DNA of 64,000 nt from Asanoa ferruginea (GTDB lineage Bacteria; Actinomycetota; Actinomycetes; Mycobacteriales; Micromonosporaceae), in assembly GCF_003387075.1 (NCBI RefSeq), contig NZ_QUMQ01000001.1, forward strand, positions 8,804,001 to 8,868,000, read 5' to 3'. Shown in pieces: positions 44,197 to 53,198 of this stretch. How positions within the stretch are numbered: the stretch's first letter is position 1; the number at the start of each line of letters is the position of its first letter. Below the pieces are notes generated by a model. It was not told the DNA's origin. It saw nothing but the letters and a program-made list of their open reading frames with translations, and made no database searches. The position numbers and the translations under genes are program-made.

Positions 44197-45342
44197 TTGA
44201 TCGTGGGGGTTACCGAGGCCTACTTCGACACCGCGAGCGCGGCACCGCTGCACCCGGCCGCACGGCAGGCATTCGCGGCGGCGCTCGACGACGGCTGGGC
44301 CGATCCGGCCCGGCTCTATTCCCGCGCCCGGCGGGCCCGCCAGTTGCTCGACGCGGCCAGAGGGGCAACGGCAGATGCGCTGGGGGTACGCCCGGACGAG
44401 CTGTCGTTCACCGCCGGCGGCACCGCGGCGGCGCACGCGGCCGTGCTCGGCGGACTGGCCGGCCGGGCCCGCGTGGGCAGCGGTTTCGCGCACTCCGCGA
44501 TCGAGCATTCGGCCGTGCTGCACGCCGCTGAGCAGCACGTCGCCGCGGGCGGCCGCGTGCACGAGGTCGGTGTCGACCGGTCCGGCCGGATCGACCTCGA
44601 GGCGTTCACGGCGGCCGTCGCACGACCCGGCACCGCGCTCGCCGCGCTGATCACTGCCAGCCATGAGGTCGGCACCGTGCAGCCGGTCGCGGCAGCGGCT
44701 GAGGCGTGTGGCCAGCACGGTGTGCCGCTCTATGTGGACGCCGCGCAGTCGGTCGGCCGGGTGCCGGTGCCGGAGGGTTGGTCGCTGCTCACCGCGAGTG
44801 CCCACAAATGGGGCGGACCGCCCGGGGTCGGGCTGTTGGTTGTGCGCAAGGGCACTCGTTTTCTGCTGCCGGGCCCGACCGACGACCGCACCGACCGCAC
44901 CGCCGACCTGCCGGCGATCGTGGCGGCCGCAGCCTCGCTGCGGGCGGCGACCACGGAGGCGGCCGCGCTGGCGGAGCGGCACCGGGCGCTGGTCGACCGG
45001 ATCCGGTCCACGGTGGCCGCCACGGTGCCCGATGTGGAGGTGGTCGGCGATCCGGTCGACCGGCTGCCACACCTGGTGACGTTCTCCTGTCTCTACGTCG
45101 ACGGCGAGGCGCTGCTGCACGCGCTCGACCGGCGCGGCTTCGCCGTCTCCTCCGGCTCTTCGTGCACGAGCTCGACGCTGACGCCGAGCCACGTGCTGGT
45201 CGCGATGGGTGTGCTGTCGCACGGCAACGTACGGATCTCGCTGCACCGGGACAGCACGGATGCCGAGGTCGACCGCTTCCTGGCCGAGTTGCCGGGCGTC
45301 GTCGCCGACCTGCGCGCCGAGGCGGGGGTGGGGAATCTGTGA
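44197..45342 (+). CDS. Cysteine desulfurase (NifS/IscS-like, class V aminotransferase)
   Basis: 381 residues if started at the TTG at 44197; a GTG at 44203 is equally possible. PLP-dependent removal of sulfur from cysteine. Seen: YFDTASAAPLHPAARQAF at the N-terminus, ASHEVGTVQPV, YVDAAQSVGRVPV, the Schiff-base Lys in LTASAHKWGGPPGVG and the catalytic loop SSGSSCTSSTLTPSHVLVAMG with the persulfide Cys. The TusA-family gene overlaps its stop (GTGA), suggesting direct sulfur relay. Confidence 0.92.
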   Translation: MIVGVTEAYFDTASAAPLHPAARQAFAAALDDGWADPARLYSRARRARQLLDAARGATADALGVRPDELSFTAGGTAAAHAAVLGGLAGRARVGSGFAHSAIEHSAVLHAAEQHVAAGGRVHEVGVDRSGRIDLEAFTAAVARPGTALAALITASHEVGTVQPVAAAAEACGQHGVPLYVDAAQSVGRVPVPEGWSLLTASAHKWGGPPGVGLLVVRKGTRFLLPGPTDDRTDRTADLPAIVAAAASLRAATTEAAALAERHRALVDRIRSTVAATVPDVEVVGDPVDRLPHLVTFSCLYVDGEALLHALDRRGFAVSSGSSCTSSTLTPSHVLVAMGVLSHGNVRISLHRDSTDAEVDRFLAELPGVVADLRAEAGVGNL

Positions 45343-45557
45343 TCTTGGAAACGCTCGACTGCCGTGGGCAGCGCTGCCCGCTGCCGGTGATCGCGCTGGC
45401 CCGCCGGCTGCCGGAGCTGCCGGTCGGCGCCACGCTGCGGGTGCTGGCCGACGACCCGGCCGCGGCTTCCGACATCCCGGCCTGGTGCCGGATGCGCGGC
45501 CAGCACTACGCGGGCTCCCCCGAGCCGCACGCCTTCGACGTGCGCCGGGAGAGCTAG
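45339..45557 (+). CDS. TusA-family sulfur carrier protein
   Basis: 72 residues from a GTG that overlaps the desulfurase stop. ETLDCRGQRCPLPVIALARRL is the TusA signature with the sulfur-accepting Cys in the CPxP motif; the rest (GATLRVLADDPAAASDIPAWCRM) completes the small two-layer fold. It probably takes persulfide sulfur from the upstream enzyme for tRNA thiolation or cofactor synthesis; the end use is not shown here. Its 3' end overlaps the convergent kinase gene by 4 bp. Confidence 0.9.
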   Translation: MILETLDCRGQRCPLPVIALARRLPELPVGATLRVLADDPAAASDIPAWCRMRGQHYAGSPEPHAFDVRRES

Positions 45558-46057
45558 TCGCGGATCCAGGAAAGCGTGCCGTCCAAGGGGTCGCCCGGGG
45601 ACGAGGTGTCGACCACCAGGCGGCGGCCGATGTAGGGCTCGTAGTCGGCCATCCGCAGCACGACCTGCTCCCAGTCGGGGTTGACCGGCGCCGCCGCGTG
45701 CCGGGCCTCGACCCGCCGCCGGTGCTCCTCCATGTCGGCGCACCAGACCTCGACGATCCGCAGCGCCGCGCCGGTCCGCTCGCAGAGCGCCGGCCAGTTC
45801 TCGCGGGCCGCGGCGACGCCGTTGACCGCGTCGACGACGACGTCGAGGCCCAGCGTCAGTTGCGCCTCGGCCAGGGCGGCGACCACGCCGTAGGCCGCGA
45901 CGCCCGGGCGCTTCTCGACGATCTCGTGCCCGCGCAGCACCCGGTCGACCGCGTCGACGGCGAGCACGGGCGCGGGCAGCACGGAGCCGACCCGCGCCGC
46001 GAGGGTGCTCTTGCCGACCCCGGGCAGGCCGGCGAAGACGACCAGCCGGGGGTTCAC
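45554..46057 (-). CDS. P-loop NTPase / predicted kinase
   Basis: 167 residues. LVVFAGLPGVGKSTLAARVG (5-24) is a Walker A loop; DVVVDAVNGVAAARENW carries a Walker-B-like acidic residue, and the basic RRRVEARHAA helix can serve as a lid. The shape is that of AAA_33/Zeta-type small-molecule kinases. Substrate unknown. The ATG overlaps the adoK stop by 4 bp, so it may be translationally coupled to it. Confidence 0.85.
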   Translation of the reverse strand: MNPRLVVFAGLPGVGKSTLAARVGSVLPAPVLAVDAVDRVLRGHEIVEKRPGVAAYGVVAALAEAQLTLGLDVVVDAVNGVAAARENWPALCERTGAALRIVEVWCADMEEHRRRVEARHAAAPVNPDWEQVVLRMADYEPYIGRRLVVDTSSPGDPLDGTLSWIRD

Positions 46058-47031
46058 CCCTGGAGGTGCGGTCGTACGTCGTCGGCGGCCTCGGGCCCGT
46101 AGGAGTCGCCCAGCCGCTTGAGGAAGATCTCGGGGCGCAGCTCGTATTCCTGGCCGCCGGCGCCCTCGAGGACGAGCCCGGCGAGCAGCGAGCCGATCTG
46201 TGCCGAGCGCTCGAGGTCGAGGCCCCAGGACAGGCCGGCGAAGAAACCGGCCCGGAAGCCGTCGCCGACGCCGGTCGGGTCGACCGGCTGCACGTCGCGG
46301 GCGATCGGCACATGGATGCGCTCCATGTGCCTACCGGTGATCTCCACGCCGTTCTTGCCCAGCGTGGTCACCCGCACCTCGACCCGGTCGAGCACCTCGG
46401 CGTCGGTGAGGCCGGTCTTGCTCTCCAGCAGCGACTTCTCGTAGTCGTTGGTGAGCAGGTAGGCGGCACCGTCGATGAGCTGGAGGATGTCGTCGCCGCC
46501 CATCCGGGCGAGCTGCTGCGACGGGTCGGCCGCGAAGCGGTAGCCGAGGGAGCGGCACTCCTGCGAGTGGCGGACCATGCCCGCGGGGTCGTCGGCGCTG
46601 ATCAGCACCAGGTCGAAGCCGCCGACCCGGTCGTTGGCCGGTGCCAGCTCGATGTTGCGGGCCTCACTCATCGCGCCGGCGTAGAACGACGCGATCTGGC
46701 ACATGTCCTCGTCGGTGGTGCAGACGAAGCGCGCGGTGTGCAGCACGTCGGAGACGTGCACCGAGTCGCAGTCGACGCCGTGCCGCTCGAGCCAGGCCCG
46801 GTAGTCGTCGAAGTCGGTGCCCACCGCGCCGACCAGCACCGGACGCAGGCCGAGCCGGGCCATCCCGAAGGCGATGTTGGCCGCCACCCCGCCGCGCCGC
46901 ACCACCAGGTCGTCGATCAGGAACGAGAGCGACACCTTGTGGAGCTGGTCGGCGAGCAGCTGGTCGGCGAACCGACCGGGGAAATGCATGAGGTGGTCGG
47001 TGGCGATCGAGCCGCTAACGGCGATCTTCAT
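46054..47031 (-). CDS. adoK: Adenosine kinase, PfkB family (mycobacterial AdoK type)
   Basis: 325 residues from the ATG at 47031; the frame continues to 47061. KIAVSGSIATDHLMHFPGRF, VSLSFLIDDLVVRRGGVAANIAFG and FVCTTDEDMCQIASFYAGAMSEARNI closely follow M. tuberculosis Rv2202c as I remember it. The PfkB C-terminal motif DPTGVGDGFRAGF supplies the catalytic Asp and anion hole. It phosphorylates adenosine to AMP in purine salvage. The gene is followed by the overlapping P-loop kinase. Confidence 0.93.
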   Translation of the reverse strand: MKIAVSGSIATDHLMHFPGRFADQLLADQLHKVSLSFLIDDLVVRRGGVAANIAFGMARLGLRPVLVGAVGTDFDDYRAWLERHGVDCDSVHVSDVLHTARFVCTTDEDMCQIASFYAGAMSEARNIELAPANDRVGGFDLVLISADDPAGMVRHSQECRSLGYRFAADPSQQLARMGGDDILQLIDGAAYLLTNDYEKSLLESKTGLTDAEVLDRVEVRVTTLGKNGVEITGRHMERIHVPIARDVQPVDPTGVGDGFRAGFFAGLSWGLDLERSAQIGSLLAGLVLEGAGGQEYELRPEIFLKRLGDSYGPEAADDVRPHLQG

Positions 47032-47094
47032 GTGGGCCCTCGGGGTCAGTGGACGAGTCACAGCGCGGGGTAGCTTACCGGCCGGTCAGACACG

Positions 47095-47130
47095 ACGAAC
47101 GGGACCGCCGAAGAAGGCGGCCCCGTTCGT
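47095..47130 (-). terminator. Hairpin after the ErpA-like gene
   Basis: ACGAACGGGACCGCC and GGCGGCCCCGTTCGT form a 15-bp stem with one mismatch and loop GAAGAA, between the ErpA-like stop (47148) and the adoK start. No T-run. Confidence 0.6.
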
Positions 47131-47147
47131 TTGGAGGTTGGTGCGAC

Positions 47148-47513
47148 TTAGTGGAACGAGTCGCCGCACGCGCACGAGTTGGACGCGTTGGGGTTGTCGA
47201 TCGTGAAGCCCTGCGCGTCGATCCGGTCGGCGAAGTCGATGGTGGCGCCGGCCAGGTAGGGCGCGCTCATCCGGTCGACGACGACCTCGACACCGCCGAA
47301 GTCGCTGACGACGTCACCGTCGAGCGAGCGCTCGTCGAAGAAGAGCTGGTAACGAAGGCCGGAGCAGCCACCGGGCTGCACGGCCACGCGGAGCCGCAGG
47401 TCGTCGCGGCCCTCTTGCTCGATCAGGGCCTTCACCTTCACCGCCGCGAAGTCGGTGAGGACGACGGTCGTAGCCGTGGTCTCGGCCGACCCGGTCTGCG
47501 CTGAAGTGGTCAC
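47148..47513 (-). CDS. erpA: HesB/IscA/ErpA-type iron-sulfur cluster carrier
   Basis: 121 residues from the GTG at 47513 with GGGAG 7 nt upstream; the frame is open to 47597. Three conserved Cys lie in PGGCSGLRYQLFF and NSCACGDSF, the A-type carrier signature. It delivers Fe-S clusters to client enzymes; NadA and QcrA, both encoded in this window, need such clusters. Mycobacterial Rv2204c has the same position next to adoK. Confidence 0.9.
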   Translation of the reverse strand: MTTSAQTGSAETTATTVVLTDFAAVKVKALIEQEGRDDLRLRVAVQPGGCSGLRYQLFFDERSLDGDVVSDFGGVEVVVDRMSAPYLAGATIDFADRIDAQGFTIDNPNASNSCACGDSFH

Positions 47514-47664
47514 GTGGGATCTCCCTGCTCGCTGCGATCGCCGGTCCCTCGGACCAACGTGGTCTCTGTGACCAACGCTAGCCCGTTGGCCGGGCATTCC
47601 CCATCAGGGTCGCCACCAAATCTTACCGCCGGGGCCGTTCCTGGGCCGGATGAGGTCAATGTCA

Positions 47665-48789
47665 CTACCTGGACCATTGGCGGGCGAGTCGCGAAGCGAG
47701 TTCACGCAGGCCATCAGCCGGGCGGGCCATCGCCTCCGCCTCGTCGCCGAAGTGCTCGACCAGGCTGTAGGTCTCGGTCACACCGGCGTTGGCCGCCTCC
47801 CGGCGCCCGGTGCTGACCCGGCCGGCCAGCACGACGCAGGGCAGGCCCCGGTCGCGGGCGCCGCCGGCCACCCCGGCGACCACCTTGCCGCGCAGCGACT
47901 GGTGGTCGAAGGAGCCCTCACCGGTGATCACCAGGTCGGCGGCGTCGAGGGCCGATTCCAGCCCGATCATCCTGGTCACCAGCCCGATGCCCGATTCGCA
48001 GCGGCCGCCGAGCGCGAGCACCGCCGCGCCGAGGCCACCGGCCGCACCGGCACCCGGCAGCGCGGCCAGGTCGGGTGGGCAGTTCGGCAGATCCTTCACG
48101 AGTACGCCGGCGAAGCGCTCGAGCGCGGCGTCGAGCAACAGCACGTCGGCGCGGTCGGCGCCCTTCTGCGGGCCGTAGACGCTGGACGCGCCGTGCAGCC
48201 CGATCAGCGGGTTGTCGACGTCGGTGGCCGCGACCAAGATGGCGCCGCGGATCATCGGCAGGCCGCCGAGCCGGTCGGCGTGGGCCAGCGCGGCACCGCC
48301 ATAGGGCAGGGCGGCACCGGTCTCGTCCAGCGGCGCGGCGCCCAGGGCGGCCAGCATGCCGGCTCCACCGTCGTTGGTGGCCGAGCCGCCGAGGCCGATC
48401 ACGACCGTCCTGGCCCCGGCCTCGACGGCGGCCAGGATCAGCACGCCCAGGCCGTAGGAGGTCGTCACCTTGGGATCGCGCTCCGCGCCCTCGACAAGGT
48501 GCAGCCCGCACGCTTGCGCGCTCTCCACGTACGCCGTCTGCTTGTCCGGGCTTATCAGTATTTGCGCCTCGACCGGGCGGCCCAGCGGGTCGGTGGTGCG
48601 CACCGGGAGCAGGGTGCCGCCGACCGGCCCGGCCAGCACCTCGACGAACCCCGGGCCGCCGTCGGAAAGAGGACGAACGGTCAGCTCGTCGGCCGGCGCC
48701 TGCTCCCGCCAGCCGGCGACGACCGCCTCCGCCACCGCGGGCGCGCCGAGCGTGCCGGCGAACTTGTCGGGGCAGACCAGAATCCGCAT
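47665..48789 (-). CDS. glxK: Glycerate kinase (GckA/GlxK family)
   Basis: 374 residues from the ATG at 48789. MRILVCPDKFAGTLGAPAVAEAVVAGW is the typical start with Asp-Lys-Phe, RPLSDGGPGFVEVL and GLGGSATNDGGAGMLAALGA carry further family motifs, and LVITGEGSFDHQSLRGKVVAGVA closes the active site. It phosphorylates glycerate, in the serine/glyoxylate pathways. In M. tuberculosis Rv2205c is next to Rv2204c, as here. A weak RBS leaves a start 21 nt upstream possible. Confidence 0.93.
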   Translation of the reverse strand: MRILVCPDKFAGTLGAPAVAEAVVAGWREQAPADELTVRPLSDGGPGFVEVLAGPVGGTLLPVRTTDPLGRPVEAQILISPDKQTAYVESAQACGLHLVEGAERDPKVTTSYGLGVLILAAVEAGARTVVIGLGGSATNDGGAGMLAALGAAPLDETGAALPYGGAALAHADRLGGLPMIRGAILVAATDVDNPLIGLHGASSVYGPQKGADRADVLLLDAALERFAGVLVKDLPNCPPDLAALPGAGAAGGLGAAVLALGGRCESGIGLVTRMIGLESALDAADLVITGEGSFDHQSLRGKVVAGVAGGARDRGLPCVVLAGRVSTGRREAANAGVTETYSLVEHFGDEAEAMARPADGLRELASRLARQWSR

Positions 48790-48857
48790 TGAGGCAGTGT
48801 GACAGCCCACAGCGGCCGGCCCACCGAGGGCGGGCGTCGCGGTGGGAAGATTGATCG

Positions 48858-50027
48858 GTGACGTCGACCTGGACCGAACCCGCCAACACGGCGACCGCCC
48901 TGCTGCTGCTCGGGCGTGGCGCCGACCCGTCGTCGGAGAAGGGTGTCGACTGCCCGGGCGAGCTGCCCGCGCCGAGCGACCCCGATCTCGTGGCCCGTGC
49001 CACCGCCGCCAAGGCGAAGCTCGGGTCGAAGGTTTTCGTCCTCGGCCACCACTATCAGCGTGACGAGGTCATCCAGTTCGCCGACGTGACCGGCGACTCG
49101 TTCAAGCTGGCCCGCGAGGCCGCGGCCCGGCCCGACGCCGAGTTCATCGTGTTCTGCGGCGTGCACTTCATGGCCGAGTCCGCCGACATCCTCACCACCG
49201 ACGCGCAGAAGGTGATCCTGCCCGACCTCGCCGCCGGTTGTTCGATGGCCGACATGGCGCAGCTCCAGCAGGTCGAGGCGGCCTGGGAGGCGCTCGTCGA
49301 CGCCGGTGTCGCCGACTCGACGGTGCCGGTCACCTACATGAACTCGTCGGCCGACATCAAGGGCTTCGTCGGTCGCCACGGCGGCGTGGTCTGCACGTCG
49401 TCCAACGCCAAGACGGCGCTGACCTGGGCGTTCGAGCGCGGCCAGCGGGTGCTCTTCCTGCCCGACCAGCACCTCGGCCGCAACACCGGCGTGCTGGAGA
49501 TGGGCTTCGACGCCGACGACTGCCTGCTCTACGACCCGCACAAGCCACAGGGCGGCCTGACCCAGGCGCAGCTCGGCGAGGCCAAGATGCTGCTCTGGCG
49601 CGGGCACTGCTCGGTGCACGGCCGGTTCACCAAGTCGTCCGTCGACGAGGTGCGGATGCGGGTGCCGGGCGTCAACGTGCTGGTCCACCCCGAGTGCCGC
49701 TACGACGTGGTGACGGCGGCCGACTACGTCGGCTCGACCGAATACATCATCAAGACGATCGAGAACGCCCCGGCCGGTTCGGCGTGGGCGATCGGCACCG
49801 AGCTCAACCTGGTTCGCCGGCTCGGGCTCGCGCACCCCGACAAGCAGATCATGTTCCTCGACCGCACGGTCTGCTACTGCTCCACGATGAACCGCATCGA
49901 CCTGCCCCACCTCGTGTGGGCGCTGGAGGAGCTCGCCGAGGGCCGGCTGGTCAACCAGATCACGGTCGATCCGAAGACCGCCGCCGAGGCCCGGTCCGCG
50001 TTGGACCAGATGCTCGCCCTGCCATAA
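48858..50027 (+). CDS. nadA: Quinolinate synthase
   Basis: 389 residues from a GTG. NadA condenses iminoaspartate with dihydroxyacetone phosphate in NAD synthesis and uses one [4Fe-4S] cluster. Seen: VFVLGHHYQRDEVIQFADVTGDSF, FCGVHFMAESADILT, AAGCSMADMA, VHPECRYDVV and the CYCSTM stretch with cluster Cys residues. A type with this length and N-terminal extension is common in actinobacteria. No nadB/nadC follows in the window; the gene is divergent from glycerate kinase. Confidence 0.95.
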   Translation: MTSTWTEPANTATALLLLGRGADPSSEKGVDCPGELPAPSDPDLVARATAAKAKLGSKVFVLGHHYQRDEVIQFADVTGDSFKLAREAAARPDAEFIVFCGVHFMAESADILTTDAQKVILPDLAAGCSMADMAQLQQVEAAWEALVDAGVADSTVPVTYMNSSADIKGFVGRHGGVVCTSSNAKTALTWAFERGQRVLFLPDQHLGRNTGVLEMGFDADDCLLYDPHKPQGGLTQAQLGEAKMLLWRGHCSVHGRFTKSSVDEVRMRVPGVNVLVHPECRYDVVTAADYVGSTEYIIKTIENAPAGSAWAIGTELNLVRRLGLAHPDKQIMFLDRTVCYCSTMNRIDLPHLVWALEELAEGRLVNQITVDPKTAAEARSALDQMLALP

Positions 50028-50034
50028 CTGTCAG

Positions 50035-50059
50035 TGGCGCCCGGCATTACCGGGTGCCA
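50035..50059 (+). terminator. Hairpin after nadA
   Basis: TGGCGCCCGG pairs with CCGGGTGCCA (one G-T pair), loop of 5 bases, 8 bp after the stop. No T-run. Confidence 0.5.
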
Positions 50060-50214
50060 CAGTCGTCCTGATTTCGTGCCAGACAACCCGGTGTGTGTGG
50101 CCCCACGCCCATCACCGAGCGCTATGCTGCCCGGGCGCCACTCCCGATCAACCCGCGATACCGCGTCAGGGTTACGGCCCTCCGTCGGATCGCAGCCTGC
50201 CCCCGGAGGTTGCC

Positions 50215-51570
50215 TTGCCCGATGACGTCCTGGTCGTACACGGCGGCACGCCCCTGCACGGTCAGATCCGGGTACGCGGAGCCAAGAACCTCGTCTCCAA
50301 GGCGATGGTGGCGGCGCTGCTCGGTGACGAGCCGAGCCGGTTGTTCGACGTGCCCCGGATCCGCGACGTCGAGGTGGTGCGCGGCCTGCTGGGCGTGCAC
50401 GGCGTCAAGGTGACCGACGGCGCCGAAGACGGCGAGCTCATCCTCGACCCGGCCAACGTCGAGCGCGCGTCGACCGACGAGATCAACGTGCACGCCGGTT
50501 CGAGCCGCATCCCGATCCTGTTCTGCGGCCCGCTGCTGCACCGGCTGGGCCACGCGTTCATCCCCGACCTGGGCGGCTGCCACATCGGCCCGCGCCCGAT
50601 CGACTTCCACATCCAGGCGCTGCGCGAGTTCGGCGCGGTCGTCGACAAGACCCCCGAGGGCATGCACCTGACCGCGCCCGCGGGCCTGCACGGCACCAAG
50701 TTCGAGCTGCCCTACCCCAGCGTCGGCGCGACCGAGCAGGTGCTGCTGACCGCGGTGCTCGCCAACGGCGTCACCGAACTGCGCAACGCGGCGGTCGAGC
50801 CCGAGATCATCGACCTGATCTGCGTCCTGCAGAAGATGGGCGCGATCATCACGGTGCACACCGACCGGGTGATCGAGATCGAGGGCGTGCCGCGGCTGAG
50901 CGGCTACACCCACCGGCCGATCCCCGACCGCATCGAGGCGGCGTCCTGGGCCGCGGCCGCGCTGGCCACCCGGGGCGAGATCGAGGTGCTCGGCGCCCAG
51001 CAGGTCGACATGATGACGTTCCTCAACGTCTTCCGCTCGATCGGCGGCGAATACAAGGTGACCGACACCCTGCCCCCGCGGGCCGGCTCGCCGGGCACCG
51101 AGGGCGGCATCCGGTTCTGGCACCCGGGCGGCGAGCTGCGCGCGGTGGCGCTCGAGACCGACGTACACCCTGGTTTCATGACCGACTGGCAGCAGCCGCT
51201 GGTGGTCGCGCTGACCCAGGCGAGGGGCCTTTCGATCGTCCACGAGACGGTGTACGAGCAGCGCCTGGGCTACACCGAGGCCCTCAACACGATGGGCGCG
51301 ACGATCCAGGTCTACCGCGACTGCCTGGGCGGCACCCCGTGCCGGTTCGGCCGGCGCAACTTCAAGCACTCCGCGGTGATCGCCGGCCCGTCCAAGCTGC
51401 ACGCGGCCGACCTGGTGATCCCCGACCTGCGGGCCGGTTTCAGCCACCTGATCGCCGCGCTGGCGGCCGAGGGCACCTCCCGGGTCTACGGGGTCGACCT
51501 GATCAACCGGGGCTACGAAGACTTCGAGAGCAAGCTGTCGGCTTTGGGCGCGCACGTCGAGCGGCCTTGA
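50215..51570 (+). CDS. murA: UDP-N-acetylglucosamine 1-carboxyvinyltransferase
   Basis: 451 residues from a TTG with GGAGG 5 nt upstream; earlier codons in frame lack homology. First committed step of peptidoglycan precursor synthesis. The conserved Lys-Asn pair is K24-N25 (VRGAKNLVSKAMVAALLG); the fosfomycin-target loop GGCHIGPRP carries Cys (C122), unlike M. tuberculosis MurA where it is Asp. ELPYPSVGATEQVLLTAVLANG and EAASWAAAALATRG are further MurA blocks. Closely resembles streptomycete MurA. Confidence 0.94.
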   Translation: MPDDVLVVHGGTPLHGQIRVRGAKNLVSKAMVAALLGDEPSRLFDVPRIRDVEVVRGLLGVHGVKVTDGAEDGELILDPANVERASTDEINVHAGSSRIPILFCGPLLHRLGHAFIPDLGGCHIGPRPIDFHIQALREFGAVVDKTPEGMHLTAPAGLHGTKFELPYPSVGATEQVLLTAVLANGVTELRNAAVEPEIIDLICVLQKMGAIITVHTDRVIEIEGVPRLSGYTHRPIPDRIEAASWAAAALATRGEIEVLGAQQVDMMTFLNVFRSIGGEYKVTDTLPPRAGSPGTEGGIRFWHPGGELRAVALETDVHPGFMTDWQQPLVVALTQARGLSIVHETVYEQRLGYTEALNTMGATIQVYRDCLGGTPCRFGRRNFKHSAVIAGPSKLHAADLVIPDLRAGFSHLIAALAAEGTSRVYGVDLINRGYEDFESKLSALGAHVERP

Positions 51571-51676
51571 CGTTTTATTGATTGACGCACGGCGAGCTGA
51601 TCTTGGGGTCGGCTCGTCGCGCCGGCTTCGGCTTGGTTAACCTTCTGGTAAGCACCGCGCCGCAGAAGGGCATCCC

Positions 51677-52267
51677 GTGCAGTCGCTGTTTCGCCGCAAG
51701 TCCACTGACGTGACCGAGGAGTCCACTGGGACTCCCGAGACGTCGGATTCCGCGCGTCCCAAGAACTACACGCCGGCCAAGGGCCGGGAGACCCCGAAGC
51801 GCCCCGGCGCGTCGCGCCAGCCCGCTGGCAGCGCGAAGGCGCTGACCAAGGAAGAGGCCCGGGAGCGCAAGCGCACGCTGCGCCAGGAGGCGGCGGCGGA
51901 GTATCGGGCCGAGGGCGGCCCGCGCGACCGCGGCCCGGAGCGCCAGCTGGCCCGCAACGTGGTCGACTCGCGGCGCACGGCGGGCACCTATTTCTTCGGC
52001 GGCGCGCTGATCGTGCTGATCGGCTCCAACGGGGCGATGCCCGACCTGGTCCGCACCGTCGCCACCTCGCTGTGGGGCGTGCTGCTGATCGCCGTGGTCC
52101 TGGACGCGATCCTGATCGCCCGCAAGATCAAGCGGCTGGTTCGGGAGCGCTATCCGAAGACGGAGCAGCGGATGGGGTCGCTCTACATGTACGCCATCAT
52201 GCGGTCGATCACCTTCCGCCGCATGCGCGTCCCCAAGCCGGCGGTCAAGATCGGCGAGAAGGTCTGA
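51677..52267 (+). CDS. DUF3043 membrane protein
   Basis: 196 residues from a GTG. A hydrophilic, Lys/Arg-rich N-terminal ~95 residues (KALTKEEARERKRTLRQEAAAEY), then RNVVDSRRTAGTYFFGGALIVLIGS and a second hydrophobic helix (LWGVLLIAVVLDAILIARKI), then a basic tail ending KIGEKV. This is DUF3043; M. tuberculosis Rv2206, next to glycerate kinase, is likely the orthologue. Function unknown. Followed by a 13-bp hairpin and island C. Confidence 0.88.
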   Translation: MQSLFRRKSTDVTEESTGTPETSDSARPKNYTPAKGRETPKRPGASRQPAGSAKALTKEEARERKRTLRQEAAAEYRAEGGPRDRGPERQLARNVVDSRRTAGTYFFGGALIVLIGSNGAMPDLVRTVATSLWGVLLIAVVLDAILIARKIKRLVRERYPKTEQRMGSLYMYAIMRSITFRRMRVPKPAVKIGEKV

Positions 52268-52303
52268 TCCTCGCTCGCCCCCTCCACTGCTCTCCTCACA
52301 TAC

Positions 52304-52333
52304 GCACCACCTGAACCAGCGTTCAAGTGGTGC
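52304..52333 (+). terminator. Hairpin after the DUF3043 gene
   Basis: GCACCACCTGAAC and GTTCAAGTGGTGC form a 13-bp stem with one mismatch around CAGC, 37 bp after the stop. No T-run. Confidence 0.5.
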
Positions 52334-52439
52334 CTATTGGGGTGCAGAGCAAGGGGAGATCAAATCCGGCTTCCTTGCGCCGCCGACCCCCCCAGCGTGG
52401 TGGCCGCGCCGAGTCCGGCGCGCACGTGCCGGATCTGCC

Positions 52440-52546
52440 GGTGATCGTTTGCACCTGGCCGGCACCGTCCGGCCGGGTGTGCTTGATCGTCTGTAGCTCA
52501 TCAGCACCTGGCGCGGCGTGTCGCGCAGATCCCACACACATGATCA
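52440..52546 (+). repeat. TGATC/TTTGCA block, copy C
   Basis: Shares with 41551-41700 the ordered words GGTGATCGTTTGCA, TGATCGTCTGTAGCTCATCA, GCGGCGTGTCGCGCAGATC and CACACATGATCA. A further TTTGCA word occurs inverted after the block (GCAAACGATCA). Confidence 0.75.
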
Positions 52547-52659
52547 TGCGCGCGTCTTCCCGTCGTGCAGATCCGCTGCAAACGATCAAGCCCGCCGATG
52601 TCCGCGGTCCAGCCGGCACCTTGAGCCCCCACGGCGCCGCGCGGCTACTGCCGATCCAG

Positions 52660-52709
52660 AGATCTAGGTAAAAAGTTGCTGCTATAGCTGCATTTATTTA
52701 CCTAGATCT
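52660..52709. repeat. 50-bp palindrome, copy C
   Basis: Same length, ends (AGATCTAGG / CCTAGATCT) and centre (GCTATAGC) as copies A and B. Arm position 10 is T on both sides, a paired change; positions 14, 16, 17 and 21 are unpaired in this copy, so it is the most decayed. Confidence 0.92.
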
Positions 52710-52971
52710 CCCTCTCAAGTAGGTCGTGGACGGCGTGGCGGCGCCGCACGCCCGCTCGGGGCGATGGCGCCCGGGCGATGCCGCCTGGGACGTCGCGCCG
52801 GGCACCGCCCGCGCCGACGTGGGCAGCACCATGTCGTGCGGTCGATCGAGCCCCGATAGGAATGTGGTCGGTTCGCCGCCGACGGACGGCACCCGTGCGA
52901 TCTCTACCGCCCTCGGGCGGTGGACCAGCAGCGAGCCGTCGGCGAGCGCGAGGAGGAAGCGGGCCGGGCGC

Positions 52972-53150
52972 GCTCGGGGCACCGCCGCTCGGAGGCAGCA
53001 CCACTCGGGGCAGCTAGCTCGGGGCACCGCCGGTCGGCGGCAACACCACTCGGGGCAGCTAGCTCGGGGCACCGCCGCTCGGGCGCAACCCCGCTCGGGG
53101 CACCGCCGCTCGGAGGCAACACCACTCCGGGCAGCCCCCTCAGGACACCG
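52972..53150 (+). repeat. Imperfect GC-rich tandem repeats of island C
   Basis: Four copies of 30-48 bp beginning GCTCGGGGCACCGCCGCTCG and then GGCAACACCACTCGGGGCAG. The first two are 45 bp each with few differences. A degenerate GCGCCACCCGGGC stretch follows. Confidence 0.85.
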
Positions 53151-53198
53151 CCGAGGCAGCGCCACCCGGGCGCCGCGCCACCCGGGCGCAGCGCCCGT

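Larger units (their letters stand above)
52268..53198. other. Palindrome island C (gene-free, 0.9 kb)
   Basis: Between the convergent DUF3043 and azlD genes. Contents in order: hairpin (52304-52333), a TGATC/TTTGCA block like that in island B (52440-52546), the 50-bp palindrome (52660-52709), a GC-rich stretch and imperfect tandem repeats (52972-53150). No credible coding frame. Confidence 0.85.
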
